Source: Gammaproteobacteria bacterium
GTDB taxonomy: Bacteria; Pseudomonadota; Gammaproteobacteria; Pseudomonadales; Porticoccaceae
Direction: 5' to 3'
DNA length: 45,195 nucleotides
Assembly (NCBI GenBank): GCA_003235325.1
Contig: QJWQ01000050.1
Span: 1-45,195 of the forward strand
The notes beneath the pieces were generated by a model that did no database searches, was not told the origin of the DNA, and saw nothing but the letters and a program-made list of their open reading frames with translations. How positions within the stretch are numbered: the first letter of the stretch is position 1; each line of letters starts with the position of its first letter. Below are positions 17,562 through 30,316 of the stretch, one piece after another. Both the position numbers and the translations under genes were made by a program.

Positions 17562-18671
17562 TTAACTGACTAAATGGTGACACTTCTCAGAATGTTTGTG
17601 AACTGCGTCTACAAATACCCGGACCTGGTCGGGGTTTATGTCAGGAGTGATGCCATGTCCCAGATTAAATACGTGGCCGCTGCCTGACCCGTAATCAGCT
17701 AGAATCCGCTGGACCTCCTGGTCAATACTTGCCGGTGACGCCCGTAACAACGCCGGGTCCATGTTTCCCTGCAGGGCCACGTCTTGACCAACTCTGTGTC
17801 GGGCATTCCCGATATTGGTAGTCCAGTCCAGGCCAATAGCGGTACAACCGGTGTCAGCCATGGCTTCCAGCCACTGTCCTCCGCCCTTTGTAAAAAGGAT
17901 GACCGGAACTTCCCTACCCCGAGCTTTCGGAGTCAGGCCCTTGACAATACGCTCCATATAAGCGAGTGAGAACTCCCTATAGGCCACATCGGTAAGAACG
18001 CCACCCCAGGTATCAAAAATTTGTACCGCCTGAGCGCCCGCCTCGATCTGGGCATTCAGATAATCGATAACCGATAGTGTCAGCTTGTCTAGCAGCAAAT
18101 GCAGCACTTCGGGCTGGTCATAGAGCCATTGTTTGACCTTGATAAATTCCCGACTACTGCCCCCCTCGACCATATAGGTAGCCAGGGTCCAGGGACTGCC
18201 GGAAAAACCAATCAGTGGCACCGTGCCGCCCAAGGCACTGTAGATGGTTCTGACCGCCGTCATGACATAATCCAGATCCCGACGACTGTCGGTTGCGGGC
18301 AGGGCCTCGACATCCCGCTCGGTTGTCAGGGTCTTGCGAAATCTCGGGCCCTCGCCCTCCTCGAAGTAAAGTCCCAGACCCATGGCGTCAGGAATGGTCA
18401 GTATGTCGGAAAACAGGATAGCGGCATCGAGATCAAAACGTTCAAGAGGCTGTAGGGTGACCTGGCAAGCTAAGTCGGCGTTCCGGCACAAGGACATAAA
18501 ATCACCCGCCTTGGCCCGGGTCGCACGATATTCAGGCAGGTAGCGCCCTGCCTGACGCATCAACCATACCGGCGTAATCTCCACCGGCTGCCTGAGCAGC
18601 GCCCGTAGCAAGCGGTCGTTCTTCAATTCCGACGGTGCCGATTGTTTCAAGCTTGTCGCCAACGATTCCAT
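17562..18671 (-). CDS. hemE: Uroporphyrinogen decarboxylase
   Basis: A 369-aa haem biosynthesis enzyme that decarboxylates uroporphyrinogen III to coproporphyrinogen III. The substrate-binding loop [16 protein letters not shown] is at about residues 34-49, and the second signature [18 protein letters not shown] is in the middle. The N-terminus is about 15 residues longer than usual; ATG 18671 is used because it opens the conserved region with a short leader peptide. It follows gltD after a 16-bp gap in the same direction, as in Pseudomonas gltBD-hemE. Confidence 0.95.
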   Translation of the reverse strand: MESLATSLKQSAPSELKNDRLLRALLRQPVEITPVWLMRQAGRYLPEYRATRAKAGDFMSLCRNADLACQVTLQPLERFDLDAAILFSDILTIPDAMGLGLYFEEGEGPRFRKTLTTERDVEALPATDSRRDLDYVMTAVRTIYSALGGTVPLIGFSGSPWTLATYMVEGGSSREFIKVKQWLYDQPEVLHLLLDKLTLSVIDYLNAQIEAGAQAVQIFDTWGGVLTDVAYREFSLAYMERIVKGLTPKARGREVPVILFTKGGGQWLEAMADTGCTAIGLDWTTNIGNARHRVGQDVALQGNMDPALLRASPASIDQEVQRILADYGSGSGHVFNLGHGITPDINPDQVRVFVDAVHKHSEKCHHLVS

Positions 18672-18687
18672 CAATTGTGTCAATCCG

Positions 18688-20112
<1,425 letters not shown>

Positions 20113-20132
20113 TCACTCCGAATCTCGGTCGG

Positions 20133-23100
20133 TCATTGGGGGGCCGCCAGGGTGGTCTCGAGCAGACTCCTGAGGGAGGCAGACTTGGGTTTGACCAGCC
20201 AGAATTTGCGCACATAATCTTCAAAATTTTCCAGAATGTGGCCGCCCCAGACACTGTCTGTATGGGCGACAAAATCGGCGATCATGCCCTTGAGGTGGTG
20301 CAGATTTGCCTCAAGAGCCTCTTCGGTGATGCGATGTAATTCCACCAGCTCCATATTGACCCGGTCGGTGAAATTCCGCTCCAGGTCGAGGATATAGGCA
20401 AAGCCGCCAGTCATGCCCGCACCGAAATTATGTCCGGTGGGTCCCAGGACCGCGATCACGCCGCCGGTCATGTATTCGCAACAGTGATCACCGGCTCCCT
20501 CAATGACGGCTACGGCGCCGGAATTGCGAACGCCGAAGCGTTCACCGGCCGTGCCGGAGGCATAGAGTCGACCGCCGGTAGCACCATACAGGCAGGTATT
20601 GCCGACAATCGGGGTTTTGTTGGCGGCAAAACTGCTGCCTTCAGGTGGCCGAACCACAATCTTGCCCCCGGCCATGCCCTTGCCCACGTAGTCATTGGCG
20701 TCACCGGTGAGGAAGATTTCCAGCCCTCCGGCATTCCAGACGCCAAGGGATTGGCCGGCGACGCCCCTGAGGTTAATCCGGATGGGATTTTCCACCATAC
20801 CGGTGTTGCCGTGGCGCAGAGCAATTTCTCCGCTCAGCCGAGCGCCGATGGAACGGTCGCAGTTGGACACCCTGAACTCGAATTCACCACCTGACCTGGC
20901 CTCGATGGCAGGCAGAATCTGCGTCACCATCTGTTCCGCCAGGATACCCTTGTCAAAGGGGGCGTTGCGTTCAACACCACAGAACCGGGGTTTTTGCTCC
21001 AGGTAACTGTCGGTGTGCAGGATGGGACTGAGATCCAGCTTTTGTTGCCTGGAGGTCACTCCCGGCAGGATATTGAGCAGATCTACCCGACCAATCAGTT
21101 CCTCCAGGCTCCGAACACCCAGGCTGGCCAGCAGGACGCGGGTCTCCTCGGCGACAAAGCGAAAGAAATTCATCGCCATTTCCACGGTGCCAATGTAGTA
21201 ATTGCTGCGCAGGGTATCGTCCTGGGTGGCGACACCAGTGGCACAGTTGTTCAGGTGACAGATACGCAAATATTTACAACCCAGGGCCACCATGGGGGCG
21301 GTGCCAAAGCCGAAGCTTTCCGCTCCCAGAATGGCGGCCTTGATAACGTCCAGCCCGGTTTTGAGGCCGCCGTCGGTCTGCACCCGCACCTTGTCCCGCA
21401 AGTCATTGGCGCGCAGGGTCTGGTGAGTTTCCGAAAGCCCCAGTTCCCAGGGTGAACCGGCATAGCGAATCGATGTCAGCGGGCTGGCGGCGGTACCACC
21501 ATCATAGCCGGAGATGGTGATCAGATCAGCGTAGGCCTTGGCGACACCGGCGGCAATAGTACCGACACCTGGACGCGACACCAGTTTCACCGACACCAGG
21601 GCTTTCGGGTTGACCTGCTTGAGGTCAAAGATCAATTGTGCCAGGTCTTCGATGGAGTAAATATCGTGGTGCGGTGGTGGTGAAATCAGCGTAACCCCGG
21701 GAACCGAATAACGCAGCCGGGCTATCAGGCTGTTGACCTTACCTCCCGGTAACTGGCCGCCCTCACCGGGTTTTGCTCCCTGGGCGACCTTGATCTGGAT
21801 CACTTCGGCATGGACCAGATAATGGGGCGTGACACCAAAGCGCCCGGACGCCACCTGCTTGATCTTGGAGGTTTTCACCGTACCGTAACGAACCGGGTCC
21901 TCACCGCCCTCACCGGAATTGGAGCGGCCACCGAGTCGGTTCATGGCCTCGGCCAGAGCTTCATGGGCCTCCGGCGACAGGGCGCCCAGTGACATTCCGG
22001 CCGAGTCAAAGCGCTTGATAATAGACTCCACCGGCTCGACTTCTGCCAGGGGAATCGGTTTCTGGTCGGTGCGCAGCGCAAACAGATCCCGCAAGGTAGC
22101 CACGGGCCTGCCATTGACCAGATCGGAATAGCGGGTCCAGACCTTGTAATCCCCGGTTTTTACCGCCTGCTGCAGGATCTGCACCACATCGGGATTGAAA
22201 CAGTGGTATTCCTGTCCGTGCATGTATTTCAACAGACCACCGGGGCGAATGCCCTTGCGCTGACGCCAGGCTTCGGCTGCGAGTTCTTTTTGATCCACTT
22301 CCAGATCGGCAAACCCCGCACCCTGAATGCGGCTGGTGAGACCGGGGAAGCACAGATCGATGACATCGTCGGCCAAACCCACCGCTTCGTAGAGCATGGC
22401 GCCACGATAGGAACTGATGGTGGAAATACCCATCTTGGACAGGATTTTCATCAGCCCCTTGTTGATGCCCTTGCGGTAATTCTTGAACGCCGTTGTGACA
22501 TCCAGAAGCAACTCGTTGCTGTCGATCAGGTCACACAACACCTGGTAGCTGAGATAAGGATAAATCACCGAGGCGCCACAGCCGATCAGAGTGGCAATCT
22601 GGTGCGGGTCCCGGGCATAGCCAGTGCTGGCGATAATATTGGCGTCACAGCGCTGCCCGGTTCGAATCAGGTGGTTGTGAACAGCACCCACAGCCAGCAG
22701 AATATGAATCGGCAGTAATCCTTCGACGATATCGTGATCCGACAATACGCAGAGCACAATGCCGTCGTCACGAATGGCCCTCTCCACCTCATGGCATATA
22801 TCCACAATGGCTGTTCTAAGATCTTTCTGGTCGGGGTCATAGAACAGTTGGAACTTTCGCAGTGCAAACCGGGCACTGCGATTGCCCTTGAGGGCAAAGT
22901 ATTTTCGCGGAGACAACACCGGGCTGGTCAGGTCGATGTTGACCGCGTGTTCCGGGGTTTCATCAAAAACATTTTCCTCCGGCCCCAGTTGCGTGCTGAG
23001 GGACATGGCGATAGCTTCCCGCAGGGGGTCGATGGGAGGATTGGTGACCTGGGCAAACTGCTGGCGAAAGTAGTCGAAGAGGTTGCGGTTTTTCTGGGAC

Positions 23101-24593
23101 AGCACGGCCATCGGTGTGTCATCGCCCATGGAACCCACCGCTTCCTGGCCACCCTCGGCCAGCGGGCGCAAAACCTGGTCACGCTCTTCAAAACTGACCT
23201 GGTACATCTTCATGTACCGTCGAATCTGATCCCGGGTCAGGGTGCCCTCGACCTCGATGCTCTCCAGTTCCAGGGTAGAAGAGATGCGCACCGCTCCTTG
23301 CCGCAGCCATTTCTTGTAGGGTTGGGCCTTAGCCAGCCGCTGGTCGATATCCGAGCGTCTTTCGATCTTGCCTTCCAGCGTGTCAATCGACAGCATGTCC
23401 CCCGGACCCAGACGACCCTTGGCCACAACGGCCTCGGTACTGTATTTGTAAACCCCGATTTCCGAAGCGACGGTGATAATGTCGTCGTCGGTCAGCACCC
23501 AGCGTGAAGGCCTCAGGCCGTTCCGATCCAGGCCGCAGACTGCGTAACGACCATCGGTCATCACCAGTCCCGCGGGGCCATCCCAGGGCTCCATCATCAG
23601 CGCCTGATATTCAAAAAAGGCCCGCTCGGCCGGGTCCATATCGTGGACGTTGTTCCAGGCCGGTGGTATCAGCATACGCACGGCCCGGTGCAGGGGCACT
23701 CCGCCCGTGACCAGCAGTTCCAGCATATTGTCGAGACTCGATGAATCGGAACCGGTGCGATTGATCAGCGGCGACAATTCCTCGATCTCCGGAATCAGAG
23801 GGGTCTTGAATTTGGGCGTTCGAGCCACGGACCAGTTGCGGTTGCCCAAAATGGTATTGATCTCGCCGTTGTGAGCCAGCATGCGAAACGGTTGCGCCAG
23901 GTGCCAACGGGGCATGGTGTTTGTGGAGAAGCGCTGGTGGAAAACACAGATGGCTGTTTCCATGCGAGGATCGGACAGGTCCCGGTAAAATCCCGGCAAA
24001 TCCTTGGGCATCATAAGCCCTTTATAGCTCAGGACCCGAGTAGACAGGCTGGCAAAATAGAAACGGGGATCGTCGGTGAGGCGCTTTTCAATCCTGCGGC
24101 GGGCGACAAATAGCCGGGCCGTAAGAACCTGTTCCGACATCGTTCCGGCCGGCGCCACGAACAGATGCTCAAAGGCCGGGAGGGTCTCCAGGGCAATCCG
24201 TCCCAGACAGGCATTGTCGGTGGGTATCTGCCGCCAGCCGAGCACCTTGAGATTCTCGGCCGCCATTTCCGCCTCGACCACCGCCCTGGCCGCATCCCTC
24301 TTCCCGGCATCCAGGTTGAACATGACCGCACCCACAGCATAGTCCGCCGGCAATTCGACCCCCAGGGATTCCTCCGCCACCAGGCGCAGGAATTTGTCCG
24401 GTTTTTGCATCAGCAGGCCACAGCCGTCTCCCGTTTTGCCGTCGGCGGCAATTCCGCCTCTGTGGGTCATGCAGGTGAGGGCTTCAATGCCGGTTTGCAG
24501 CAACGGGTGGCTCGCTTCACCGCGGACATGGGCTATCAGTCCAAAGCCACAGTTGTCGCGGAAATCATCGAGACTGTACAAGCCTTTTGACAT
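20133..24593 (-). CDS. gltB: Glutamate synthase large subunit
   Basis: A 1486-aa protein. The class II glutamine amidotransferase domain starts at Cys15 ([11 protein letters not shown]) after a 14-residue propeptide, much shorter than the E. coli one. The FMN/synthase domain holds the 3Fe-4S cysteines in [15 protein letters not shown]. The C-terminal beta-helix (GXGXG) domain has the repeated GG motifs ([17 protein letters not shown]). With GltD it makes glutamate from glutamine and 2-oxoglutarate. The gene is first in gltB-gltD-hemE on the minus strand. Confidence 0.97.
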   Translation of the reverse strand: MSKGLYSLDDFRDNCGFGLIAHVRGEASHPLLQTGIEALTCMTHRGGIAADGKTGDGCGLLMQKPDKFLRLVAEESLGVELPADYAVGAVMFNLDAGKRDAARAVVEAEMAAENLKVLGWRQIPTDNACLGRIALETLPAFEHLFVAPAGTMSEQVLTARLFVARRRIEKRLTDDPRFYFASLSTRVLSYKGLMMPKDLPGFYRDLSDPRMETAICVFHQRFSTNTMPRWHLAQPFRMLAHNGEINTILGNRNWSVARTPKFKTPLIPEIEELSPLINRTGSDSSSLDNMLELLVTGGVPLHRAVRMLIPPAWNNVHDMDPAERAFFEYQALMMEPWDGPAGLVMTDGRYAVCGLDRNGLRPSRWVLTDDDIITVASEIGVYKYSTEAVVAKGRLGPGDMLSIDTLEGKIERRSDIDQRLAKAQPYKKWLRQGAVRISSTLELESIEVEGTLTRDQIRRYMKMYQVSFEERDQVLRPLAEGGQEAVGSMGDDTPMAVLSQKNRNLFDYFRQQFAQVTNPPIDPLREAIAMSLSTQLGPEENVFDETPEHAVNIDLTSPVLSPRKYFALKGNRSARFALRKFQLFYDPDQKDLRTAIVDICHEVERAIRDDGIVLCVLSDHDIVEGLLPIHILLAVGAVHNHLIRTGQRCDANIIASTGYARDPHQIATLIGCGASVIYPYLSYQVLCDLIDSNELLLDVTTAFKNYRKGINKGLMKILSKMGISTISSYRGAMLYEAVGLADDVIDLCFPGLTSRIQGAGFADLEVDQKELAAEAWRQRKGIRPGGLLKYMHGQEYHCFNPDVVQILQQAVKTGDYKVWTRYSDLVNGRPVATLRDLFALRTDQKPIPLAEVEPVESIIKRFDSAGMSLGALSPEAHEALAEAMNRLGGRSNSGEGGEDPVRYGTVKTSKIKQVASGRFGVTPHYLVHAEVIQIKVAQGAKPGEGGQLPGGKVNSLIARLRYSVPGVTLISPPPHHDIYSIEDLAQLIFDLKQVNPKALVSVKLVSRPGVGTIAAGVAKAYADLITISGYDGGTAASPLTSIRYAGSPWELGLSETHQTLRANDLRDKVRVQTDGGLKTGLDVIKAAILGAESFGFGTAPMVALGCKYLRICHLNNCATGVATQDDTLRSNYYIGTVEMAMNFFRFVAEETRVLLASLGVRSLEELIGRVDLLNILPGVTSRQQKLDLSPILHTDSYLEQKPRFCGVERNAPFDKGILAEQMVTQILPAIEARSGGEFEFRVSNCDRSIGARLSGEIALRHGNTGMVENPIRINLRGVAGQSLGVWNAGGLEIFLTGDANDYVGKGMAGGKIVVRPPEGSSFAANKTPIVGNTCLYGATGGRLYASGTAGERFGVRNSGAVAVIEGAGDHCCEYMTGGVIAVLGPTGHNFGAGMTGGFAYILDLERNFTDRVNMELVELHRITEEALEANLHHLKGMIADFVAHTDSVWGGHILENFEDYVRKFWLVKPKSASLRSLLETTLAAPQ

Positions 24594-25052
24594 ACACTAT
24601 TCCAAAGTAAATCAATTGGTTAAAAGAGGCCACCCAGTAATAATCAGCGACTCGGGCGCAAAAGGTCAGTCATTTTACACAGGGGGCCACCGGGGAACAA
24701 ACCCGGGAACAGGCCCGCTGGGCGGGTCGGCTGAATGTACTTCTTGCTGGGTGCTGACGAGATCGGAGTGCGGAATACAGTTATCCAGTGCCAATACAGC
24801 CAGTAAATGGCGGCGCTGTCAAATCTGAATTGGTAATCTGAGAAAAAAACGGGTCTTAAAACCATCCGGTTCCGGGCCACTGTACCACCCTGACCGGCAC
24901 CCTGGTACGTTAAACCTGGCAATTGGCCAGAACCTTGCGGACTTTTTGAAAAAAATGGCCGTTAGAGCCTGAAGGAATTTCTTGTAATCCCTCGAGTCAT
25001 GTGGTTTCCCATATGCCGGCCAGGCCATTGGCCGGACAAGTTAGGTGGTGGC
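24594..25052. other. Intergenic region between gltB and gspB
   Basis: A 459-bp gap without a convincing gene; the short ORFs in it have no coding character. It contains the candidate gltB promoter and a 7-bp inverted repeat (CCGGCCA...TGGCCGG, 25016-25035) just downstream of the gspB stop. That stem lacks a following U-run on either strand, so I do not call it an intrinsic terminator, though it may stabilise or end the gsp transcript. Confidence 0.5.
24672..24700 (-). promoter_or_regulatory. Candidate gltB promoter
   Basis: On the minus strand, TTGTTC (24700-24695), a 17-bp spacer and TAAAAT (24677-24672) form a sigma-70-like promoter about 80 bp upstream of the gltB ATG. The -10 is good (5/6); the -35 matches only the first three bases. 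Seen by eye, not scored. Confidence 0.35.
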
Positions 25053-25676
25053 CTAGTGGCCCAGAACCAAGGAAAATTCCCGGTCACCATCACTGAGAAT
25101 CAATTGGTTGGCGCCAATTTTGCTGATGCGCCAGACATTATCGATGCTTTCCCCCTGGCGGTAACTTCTGTTGCCAATGAATACCCGGTTGAGCCTGGAG
25201 CCCTCGGCTATGAAAACATGACCCTGCACATCGATCTTGGCCACCGGGTCCATATCTGGCTGAGAGACGCCGATGGCGTCCGGCTGAACCTTGGTGGCGG
25301 CAATCGGCGCAACAGCAGCAGGAACGGCTGAAAGAGTTGAACCTGAACTCGCGCCTGGATTCGTTGCGTGGGTGGCAGGCGGGACCTGACCACTGCGTCC
25401 GGTTTCGGGCATTAGCGGACGGCCCTCTTCGCCAGCGTCCGCTTCGACAGCAGCGACCACCGGGATCCGGTCCAAGGGATTGAATACCAGCCAGGTCGCA
25501 ACAAAAAGCAAGGCAACGACAGCCACCAGAAACGGCCAGTGCCAGCGAAGCCCCGGTGTTTTTTCTGGTTTCGTCGTCAGATCCCAACCGGCGGACAGCA
25601 AATCGTCCAGTTGCTGGGGGCCGGACTGCCGGCGCTCGGTTTCAGCTTTTCTCAGAGCATTGAGAATGTAGGACAT
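25053..25676 (-). CDS. gspB: T2SS secretin-assembly protein GspB
   Basis: A 207-aa bitopic protein that starts MSYILNALRKAETERRQ, the classic GspB N-terminus. One membrane segment lies at about 45-62 (FLVAVVALLFVATWLVF). A Pro/Ala/Ser-rich periplasmic linker follows, then a compact C-terminal domain with the VFIGNRSYRQGESIDNVW motif. GspB acts with GspA to place the secretin GspD through the cell wall. It overlaps the gspA stop by 1 base and ends the operon. Confidence 0.92.
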   Translation of the reverse strand: MSYILNALRKAETERRQSGPQQLDDLLSAGWDLTTKPEKTPGLRWHWPFLVAVVALLFVATWLVFNPLDRIPVVAAVEADAGEEGRPLMPETGRSGQVPPATHATNPGASSGSTLSAVPAAVAPIAATKVQPDAIGVSQPDMDPVAKIDVQGHVFIAEGSRLNRVFIGNRSYRQGESIDNVWRISKIGANQLILSDGDREFSLVLGH

Positions 25677-27484
25677 CAGCCGCCCTCCTCCGCCACTAAC
25701 ACCGGCACACGCAGGCCGGCGCGCTGATTAAGCTTGAGGATGGTCCTGGGTCCCAGGATGCCGTCGGCGAGTAGGTTATTGTTCCTCTGGAATCTTGTCA
25801 CCTGATCCCGGACCGCGACACTGTAGCGACCGCCGGTAACCAGCCTCTCGCTGTCTGGATCCACCTGCTGCAGCCTGTCCTGAAGCCAGCCGACGACCCG
25901 GGCGTTGATCGCACCGGTGCCAATGCCCCGGCTGAAGTCAGGTGGCGGACTCCAGAGATAAAGGTAACTGCCGGACCAGCGTTGGAGAAATTCATCACTG
26001 GACAGGATCAGGTTATCCGCCCCAGCGGACAGCGTCAGGGTGTTATTGCCAGCCGCTGTCAGCAGATAGGCCCGCTGGTTGGCTGCGCCATCGACGAGCC
26101 AGACCACCCCCACCCTGTTAATGGCCAGAAGTTCCGCGACCTCACCGGAACTGTCCCTGGCACAACGCAAGCCCCGACCCTCCGCCACCGCACAGAACGC
26201 GGCCTCGTTTCGAAGGTTCTCAGCGTCAATATTCCAGCGTTGCAACAAAGCATTATATGGATTGGCGGCATCGGTCTGTACGGGATCCGACCCGTCCGTT
26301 TCAACCCGGTCCTGTTGTGAAACGATGTGGCCACCCAAACTCGCAACCTGCACCTGCAACCCGGAAGCATCGGCGTTATCGGCAGCCGTTATCGGGCCGG
26401 CGCCTGGTGTGTCCGCCGTCCGGGTCTCGGCGTGTGGTGCGGAGACAATGGTTTCCTGTCCCGAACCTGCTGCCGACGCCGGTGCCACCAGAGCAGCAAC
26501 GGCAGTCTTATCTCCGTTGGCAACGGATGTCTCCAACAAGTCGCCAAGCCTGACGTAGCCGCTTCCCGTCAGAAACAGTATGACACCCAGGACCAGAACC
26601 GAGGCAGCTACCGCCATGCCGGTTCCCGGCAAACCGGCTTTTTTGCGGTTGCCGGTATCGACATTGGTGCCCAGTATCTCGGCAGCGGCCTTTTTCAGGA
26701 TGGGCGCGGTTATCCGCGACTGGCCCAGGGAATAACCGGCAATCAGGGCATGTTGGGCGATCAGGTTCACCAGCCGGGGTATGCCCCCCGACAGACGATA
26801 AACGGCCGCGATACTGCCGGCATCAAACAACGGATTCCGGGCACCAGCCCGATGCAGTCGGTGATTGATGTAGTTGGCCAGGTCGTTCCGGTCCAGGGGC
26901 GGCAAATGATAGCGGGACACCACACGCTGATTCAGCTGTCGCAGTTGCTGCTGCCCGATCAGGTCCAGCAGTTCCGGCTGGCCGACAAGCAGGATATGCA
27001 GCAGTTTATGGGTGTTGGTTTCGAGATTGGTAAGCAGCCGCAACACTTCCAGGACATCGGCGGAAAGATTCTGGGCTTCCTCGATCACCACCAGGGTTTT
27101 TCTGCCCCGGGTGTGACTTACCAGCAGGTCCCGGTTAAGGGCATCGATGGCCAGCTTTACCGGCGAGCCCGCCACCGCTGACGGCAATACCACGCCAAGC
27201 TCATGACAGATGCTGGCCAGCACATCCTCGGCCCCCAGTTTGGCATTGAGGATGTAGGCGACCCGGACATTGGCCGGAACCTGTTCCAGCAGCATACGGG
27301 TCAGCGTCGTCTTGCCGGTACCGACCTCCCCCGTGAGCAGGATAAAGCCACCCTCGCGATCCAGCCCGTATTTCAGATGCGCCAGGGCCTGCCGGTGAAA
27401 ATTACTGGGGTAGAGAAAGGCCGGGTCCGGGGCGATGGTAAACGGCTCGCACTTGAGACCGTAATATTCAAGGTACATGCTCAT
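25676..27484 (-). CDS. gspA: T2SS ATPase GspA (ExeA-like) with peptidoglycan-binding domain
   Basis: A 602-aa protein. The cytoplasmic AAA ATPase domain (about 1-270) starts MSMYLEYYGLKCEPF and has Walker A TGEVGTGKTTLTR and Walker B TLVVIEEAQNL. A membrane segment is near residues 300-318. The periplasmic part ends in a PG_binding_1 repeat (about 530-590, VRDQVTRFQRNNNLLADGILG). A middle region around residues 435-510 is plausibly the C39-peptidase-like domain of the ExeA family. With GspB it helps open the peptidoglycan for secretin assembly. ATG 27484 lies 10 bp after the gspD stop; a longer open frame upstream is ignored. Confidence 0.92.
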   Translation of the reverse strand: MSMYLEYYGLKCEPFTIAPDPAFLYPSNFHRQALAHLKYGLDREGGFILLTGEVGTGKTTLTRMLLEQVPANVRVAYILNAKLGAEDVLASICHELGVVLPSAVAGSPVKLAIDALNRDLLVSHTRGRKTLVVIEEAQNLSADVLEVLRLLTNLETNTHKLLHILLVGQPELLDLIGQQQLRQLNQRVVSRYHLPPLDRNDLANYINHRLHRAGARNPLFDAGSIAAVYRLSGGIPRLVNLIAQHALIAGYSLGQSRITAPILKKAAAEILGTNVDTGNRKKAGLPGTGMAVAASVLVLGVILFLTGSGYVRLGDLLETSVANGDKTAVAALVAPASAAGSGQETIVSAPHAETRTADTPGAGPITAADNADASGLQVQVASLGGHIVSQQDRVETDGSDPVQTDAANPYNALLQRWNIDAENLRNEAAFCAVAEGRGLRCARDSSGEVAELLAINRVGVVWLVDGAANQRAYLLTAAGNNTLTLSAGADNLILSSDEFLQRWSGSYLYLWSPPPDFSRGIGTGAINARVVGWLQDRLQQVDPDSERLVTGGRYSVAVRDQVTRFQRNNNLLADGILGPRTILKLNQRAGLRVPVLVAEEGG

Positions 27485-27494
27485 GGTTGAAAAC

Positions 27495-29459
27495 CTACTC
27501 CGGCGCGACGCTGTCCCGGGAGTCCTGCTGCTCCGGGGCGGACTGGTCTCGCTGGCCGTCATTCTGGAACCGTTCGAGCATTGCTTTCAGAGACCGGTCA
27601 GATTCGAGGTCCCTGTCCCTGGTTATCAGGTGATCAAAGCGATTTTTTGAAATCTCGGAGGCCCGGGCCGGATCCCGCAGTATTGTCGGCCGGATAAACA
27701 TCATTTGCACTGACTGGCCCTTGCCCTTGCTGCTGGATCGGAACAGGTGACCCAGTATCGGGATATCCCCCAGGATCGGCACCTTGGTTTCGGAGGAGTC
27801 GTACTGGTCATCGATCAGTCCCCCGAGAATCAGCAGTTCACCGTCCTGCACCAGGACATTAGTTTTAATGGTGCTTTTCGAGGTGACCACGTCGGCGGTG
27901 CCCAACTGGCTGGAGCTGCCCAGCAACTTGGACGATTCCTGATCCAGTTCCAGGCGCACGGCGTCGCCCTTGCTGATCTGGGGCTTGACCACGAGTTTGA
28001 TGCCCACTTCTTCCCGGTTGATGGTCTGGAAGGGGTTGCTGGCGCCATCATTGCTACTGGTAAAGCTGCCGGTAATGAACGGTACCTCCTGGCCCACAGA
28101 CAGGGTCGCCTCCTCGTTGTCGAGAGTGACCACGGATGGCGTCGACAGCACCTTGGTATGGTTGTCGGACTTCAGTGCCTGGATCAGGACCCCCATGCCC
28201 TTGCCGGTATTCCTGTCAAAATCGCCTGCCGCCGCATAGGTGTTGGCTGTACCACCAACCAGATTGCCGATGGCGGTGACATCGGAATCGCTGAAATCGC
28301 CGTCGGCACCGAGGCCCAGCAGCGACACCAACAGGTCGTCAAACTGGGTCAGGTAGCCGCCGTGCCCCTTGCTGGCGTAGGCCAGCTGGACGCTGAGACG
28401 CTTGGCCTGATCCTCGGACAGCTCGGCAATGACCGCCTCGATCAATACCTGGGGGCGGGACAGGTCCAGCTTCTCCACCACCTTGCGCAATTCGCGAATC
28501 ACAGATGAGGACGCGGCAATTATGATGGCATTGTTGGGCACATCGACTTCAATCTTGTACCCGGTCGAGGCTTTATCCTGACCGGCAGCGGCACCACCCT
28601 CGCCGGCCAGGCGCAGGAACATTTCGGAATCCAGCATGCCCTCTATTACTGTCTTGATATCCTCTGCCCGGGCATAATCCAGGTAGATGACCTCGATACC
28701 GCCCTCTTTGGTGGAAGGCACGTCCAGGGATCGCAGCAGGTCCTTGAATGCGGCCCGAACCCGCTCGGGACCATCGACAATCACCCGGTTGTTGAGGCTG
28801 TCCTCCACCAGGGACAATCCCTGCTGCTGGAACTGCTTCATCTGACTGGCAATATGCACCGCCTCGCCGGCGGAAATATGGTCGAGACTGATGACATCCA
28901 CCGCCGAACTCTCGGCGCTGTCCAACTGCTGAACCAGCTTGTCCACCAGGTCGACATTGGACTGGATATCGGTGACCAGCAGGTAATTGCTGTCGGCAAA
29001 TCCCTGCAACAGGGCACCGGTGCTGGACAGGGGTTTCAACACCGGCACCAGCCGGTTGACATCGACGTGGTTGACCTTGATCAGCCGCGTTTCCAGCTGA
29101 TTTTTGCCAGACGCCCCGGCAATCTTGAAGGACTGGTTAAAAGGCAATATGCGCGTGACGGCGCCGTCATCCACGGCGTGAAAACCCTGGACCTGCAGGG
29201 CGGAGAGAATGGCCTCGTAAAGAAGATCCCTGCTGATGGGCCGGGGAGCGACGATGGTGACCTTGCCCTTGACCCGCGGATCCAGAACAAAAGACTTGCC
29301 GGTTATTTCGGCCACGCTCTCAATGACATTGCGAATATCGGCATCGCGGAAATTGACTTGCACTTCCTCCTCGGCGAACGCGGGGACCATGCAATTCAGC
29401 ATCGCGAGCAGACAGACGATACGTCGATATATTTCCCAGCTTCGTTGTTGTTTTCTCAT
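27495..29459 (-). CDS. gspD: T2SS outer-membrane secretin GspD
   Basis: A 654-aa protein with a Sec signal peptide (cleavage expected after about residue 29, AFA). N0 domain (VNFRDADIRNVIESVAEITG) and three N1-N3 repeats precede the secretin core, which has VPFITGSF and the GLIDD/PILGDIPILGHLF block near residues 560-590. It forms the outer-membrane channel of the T2SS. A short Gln/Ser-rich tail (QRDQSAPEQQ) follows. Its start overlaps the gspC stop by 4 bp. Confidence 0.96.
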   Translation of the reverse strand: MRKQQRSWEIYRRIVCLLAMLNCMVPAFAEEEVQVNFRDADIRNVIESVAEITGKSFVLDPRVKGKVTIVAPRPISRDLLYEAILSALQVQGFHAVDDGAVTRILPFNQSFKIAGASGKNQLETRLIKVNHVDVNRLVPVLKPLSSTGALLQGFADSNYLLVTDIQSNVDLVDKLVQQLDSAESSAVDVISLDHISAGEAVHIASQMKQFQQQGLSLVEDSLNNRVIVDGPERVRAAFKDLLRSLDVPSTKEGGIEVIYLDYARAEDIKTVIEGMLDSEMFLRLAGEGGAAAGQDKASTGYKIEVDVPNNAIIIAASSSVIRELRKVVEKLDLSRPQVLIEAVIAELSEDQAKRLSVQLAYASKGHGGYLTQFDDLLVSLLGLGADGDFSDSDVTAIGNLVGGTANTYAAAGDFDRNTGKGMGVLIQALKSDNHTKVLSTPSVVTLDNEEATLSVGQEVPFITGSFTSSNDGASNPFQTINREEVGIKLVVKPQISKGDAVRLELDQESSKLLGSSSQLGTADVVTSKSTIKTNVLVQDGELLILGGLIDDQYDSSETKVPILGDIPILGHLFRSSSKGKGQSVQMMFIRPTILRDPARASEISKNRFDHLITRDRDLESDRSLKAMLERFQNDGQRDQSAPEQQDSRDSVAPE

Positions 29460-30316
29460 GGTTGTCTCATTTGATTCACTCGAGAATCGAGCCTCGGTAA
29501 CACCCTGGTGGAGAGGCTGGCGGCATTGACATATATCTCCAATTCTTCACCATCACGCAACACCACCACCGGAACACTGGTCTCCTTGATCAGGCTCATC
29601 CACATGGAGGGGTCCTCGACCATGTCGCCGATACTGTTGCCATTGACCATGACGACCACATCGTTTTCCTTCAGATCCGCCAGATCAGTCAGTTCCGGCG
29701 ACAGATCCCGGAGTTTGAATCCGGTGTCATAGTTCTCTACTTTCATGGGGGTGGCGGCAAACATTCCCGCCAGGGAAAAACCCCTGCCGGTACTGACCGT
29801 GCTACTGACCACCGTAGCGGAACTGTCGCCTGACTGGTCGTCCCCCGCCCGGTTCAAGGGTATCTGCCGCAACTGGCCATTCTGCCAGACCACCACGCGA
29901 AATGGTTCGATTTCCCTGATTTCGACCCCGGAACCCAGTTTGTCGCCAATCCTGTAGACCGCCTCGGAGCTGCCGGCAACCGACATAGTAGCTGTCGAAC
30001 TCGCCCCGGAAATAACCACGCCCAGCAGTTCCGCCTTGATACTGGCATTCTTCAATTCACCGTAGTCACCTTGAATCTCGGGCTGCTGGCTACCGGAAAA
30101 CCAGCTCCAGCGTTCCCGGGCCTGAAGCGGGGGCCGGGCCGGCAATTCGGCATTCAGCGACAAGCGGTCAACCCACAACTGCATGGCGATCAGGGTCAGC
30201 AGCCATATGGCCAGGATCACCAGCACCACCTGGGTTGCCCGTCGCAAAGCCGTTTCCTGGAAAGGCATCGATACCGGCATTTTTTGCAGAATGCCCGGCG
30301 TAAGACTGGCCATCAA
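29456..30316 (-). CDS. gspC: T2SS inner-membrane protein GspC
   Basis: A 286-aa bitopic protein with one membrane segment (VVLVILAIWLLTLIAMQLWV, about 30-49). A periplasmic homology-region domain follows (LLGVVISGASSTATMSV, about 98-170) and then a C-terminal PDZ-like domain (TGFKLRDLSPEL...MVNGNSIGDM). It links the inner-membrane platform to GspD. It overlaps gspN upstream and gspD downstream by 4 bp each. Confidence 0.93.
   Translation of the reverse strand: MMASLTPGILQKMPVSMPFQETALRRATQVVLVILAIWLLTLIAMQLWVDRLSLNAELPARPPLQARERWSWFSGSQQPEIQGDYGELKNASIKAELLGVVISGASSTATMSVAGSSEAVYRIGDKLGSGVEIREIEPFRVVVWQNGQLRQIPLNRAGDDQSGDSSATVVSSTVSTGRGFSLAGMFAATPMKVENYDTGFKLRDLSPELTDLADLKENDVVVMVNGNSIGDMVEDPSMWMSLIKETSVPVVVLRDGEELEIYVNAASLSTRVLPRLDSRVNQMRQP

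Noticed and set aside
24644-24922. 92-codon minus-strand ORF upstream of gltB
   Set aside because: No ribosome-binding site or domain, and it overlaps the predicted gltB promoter; looks like random open frame in a leader region.
25016-25035. CCGGCCA...TGGCCGG stem as gsp operon terminator
   Set aside because: No T-tract on the minus-strand side; listed only as part of the intergenic description.
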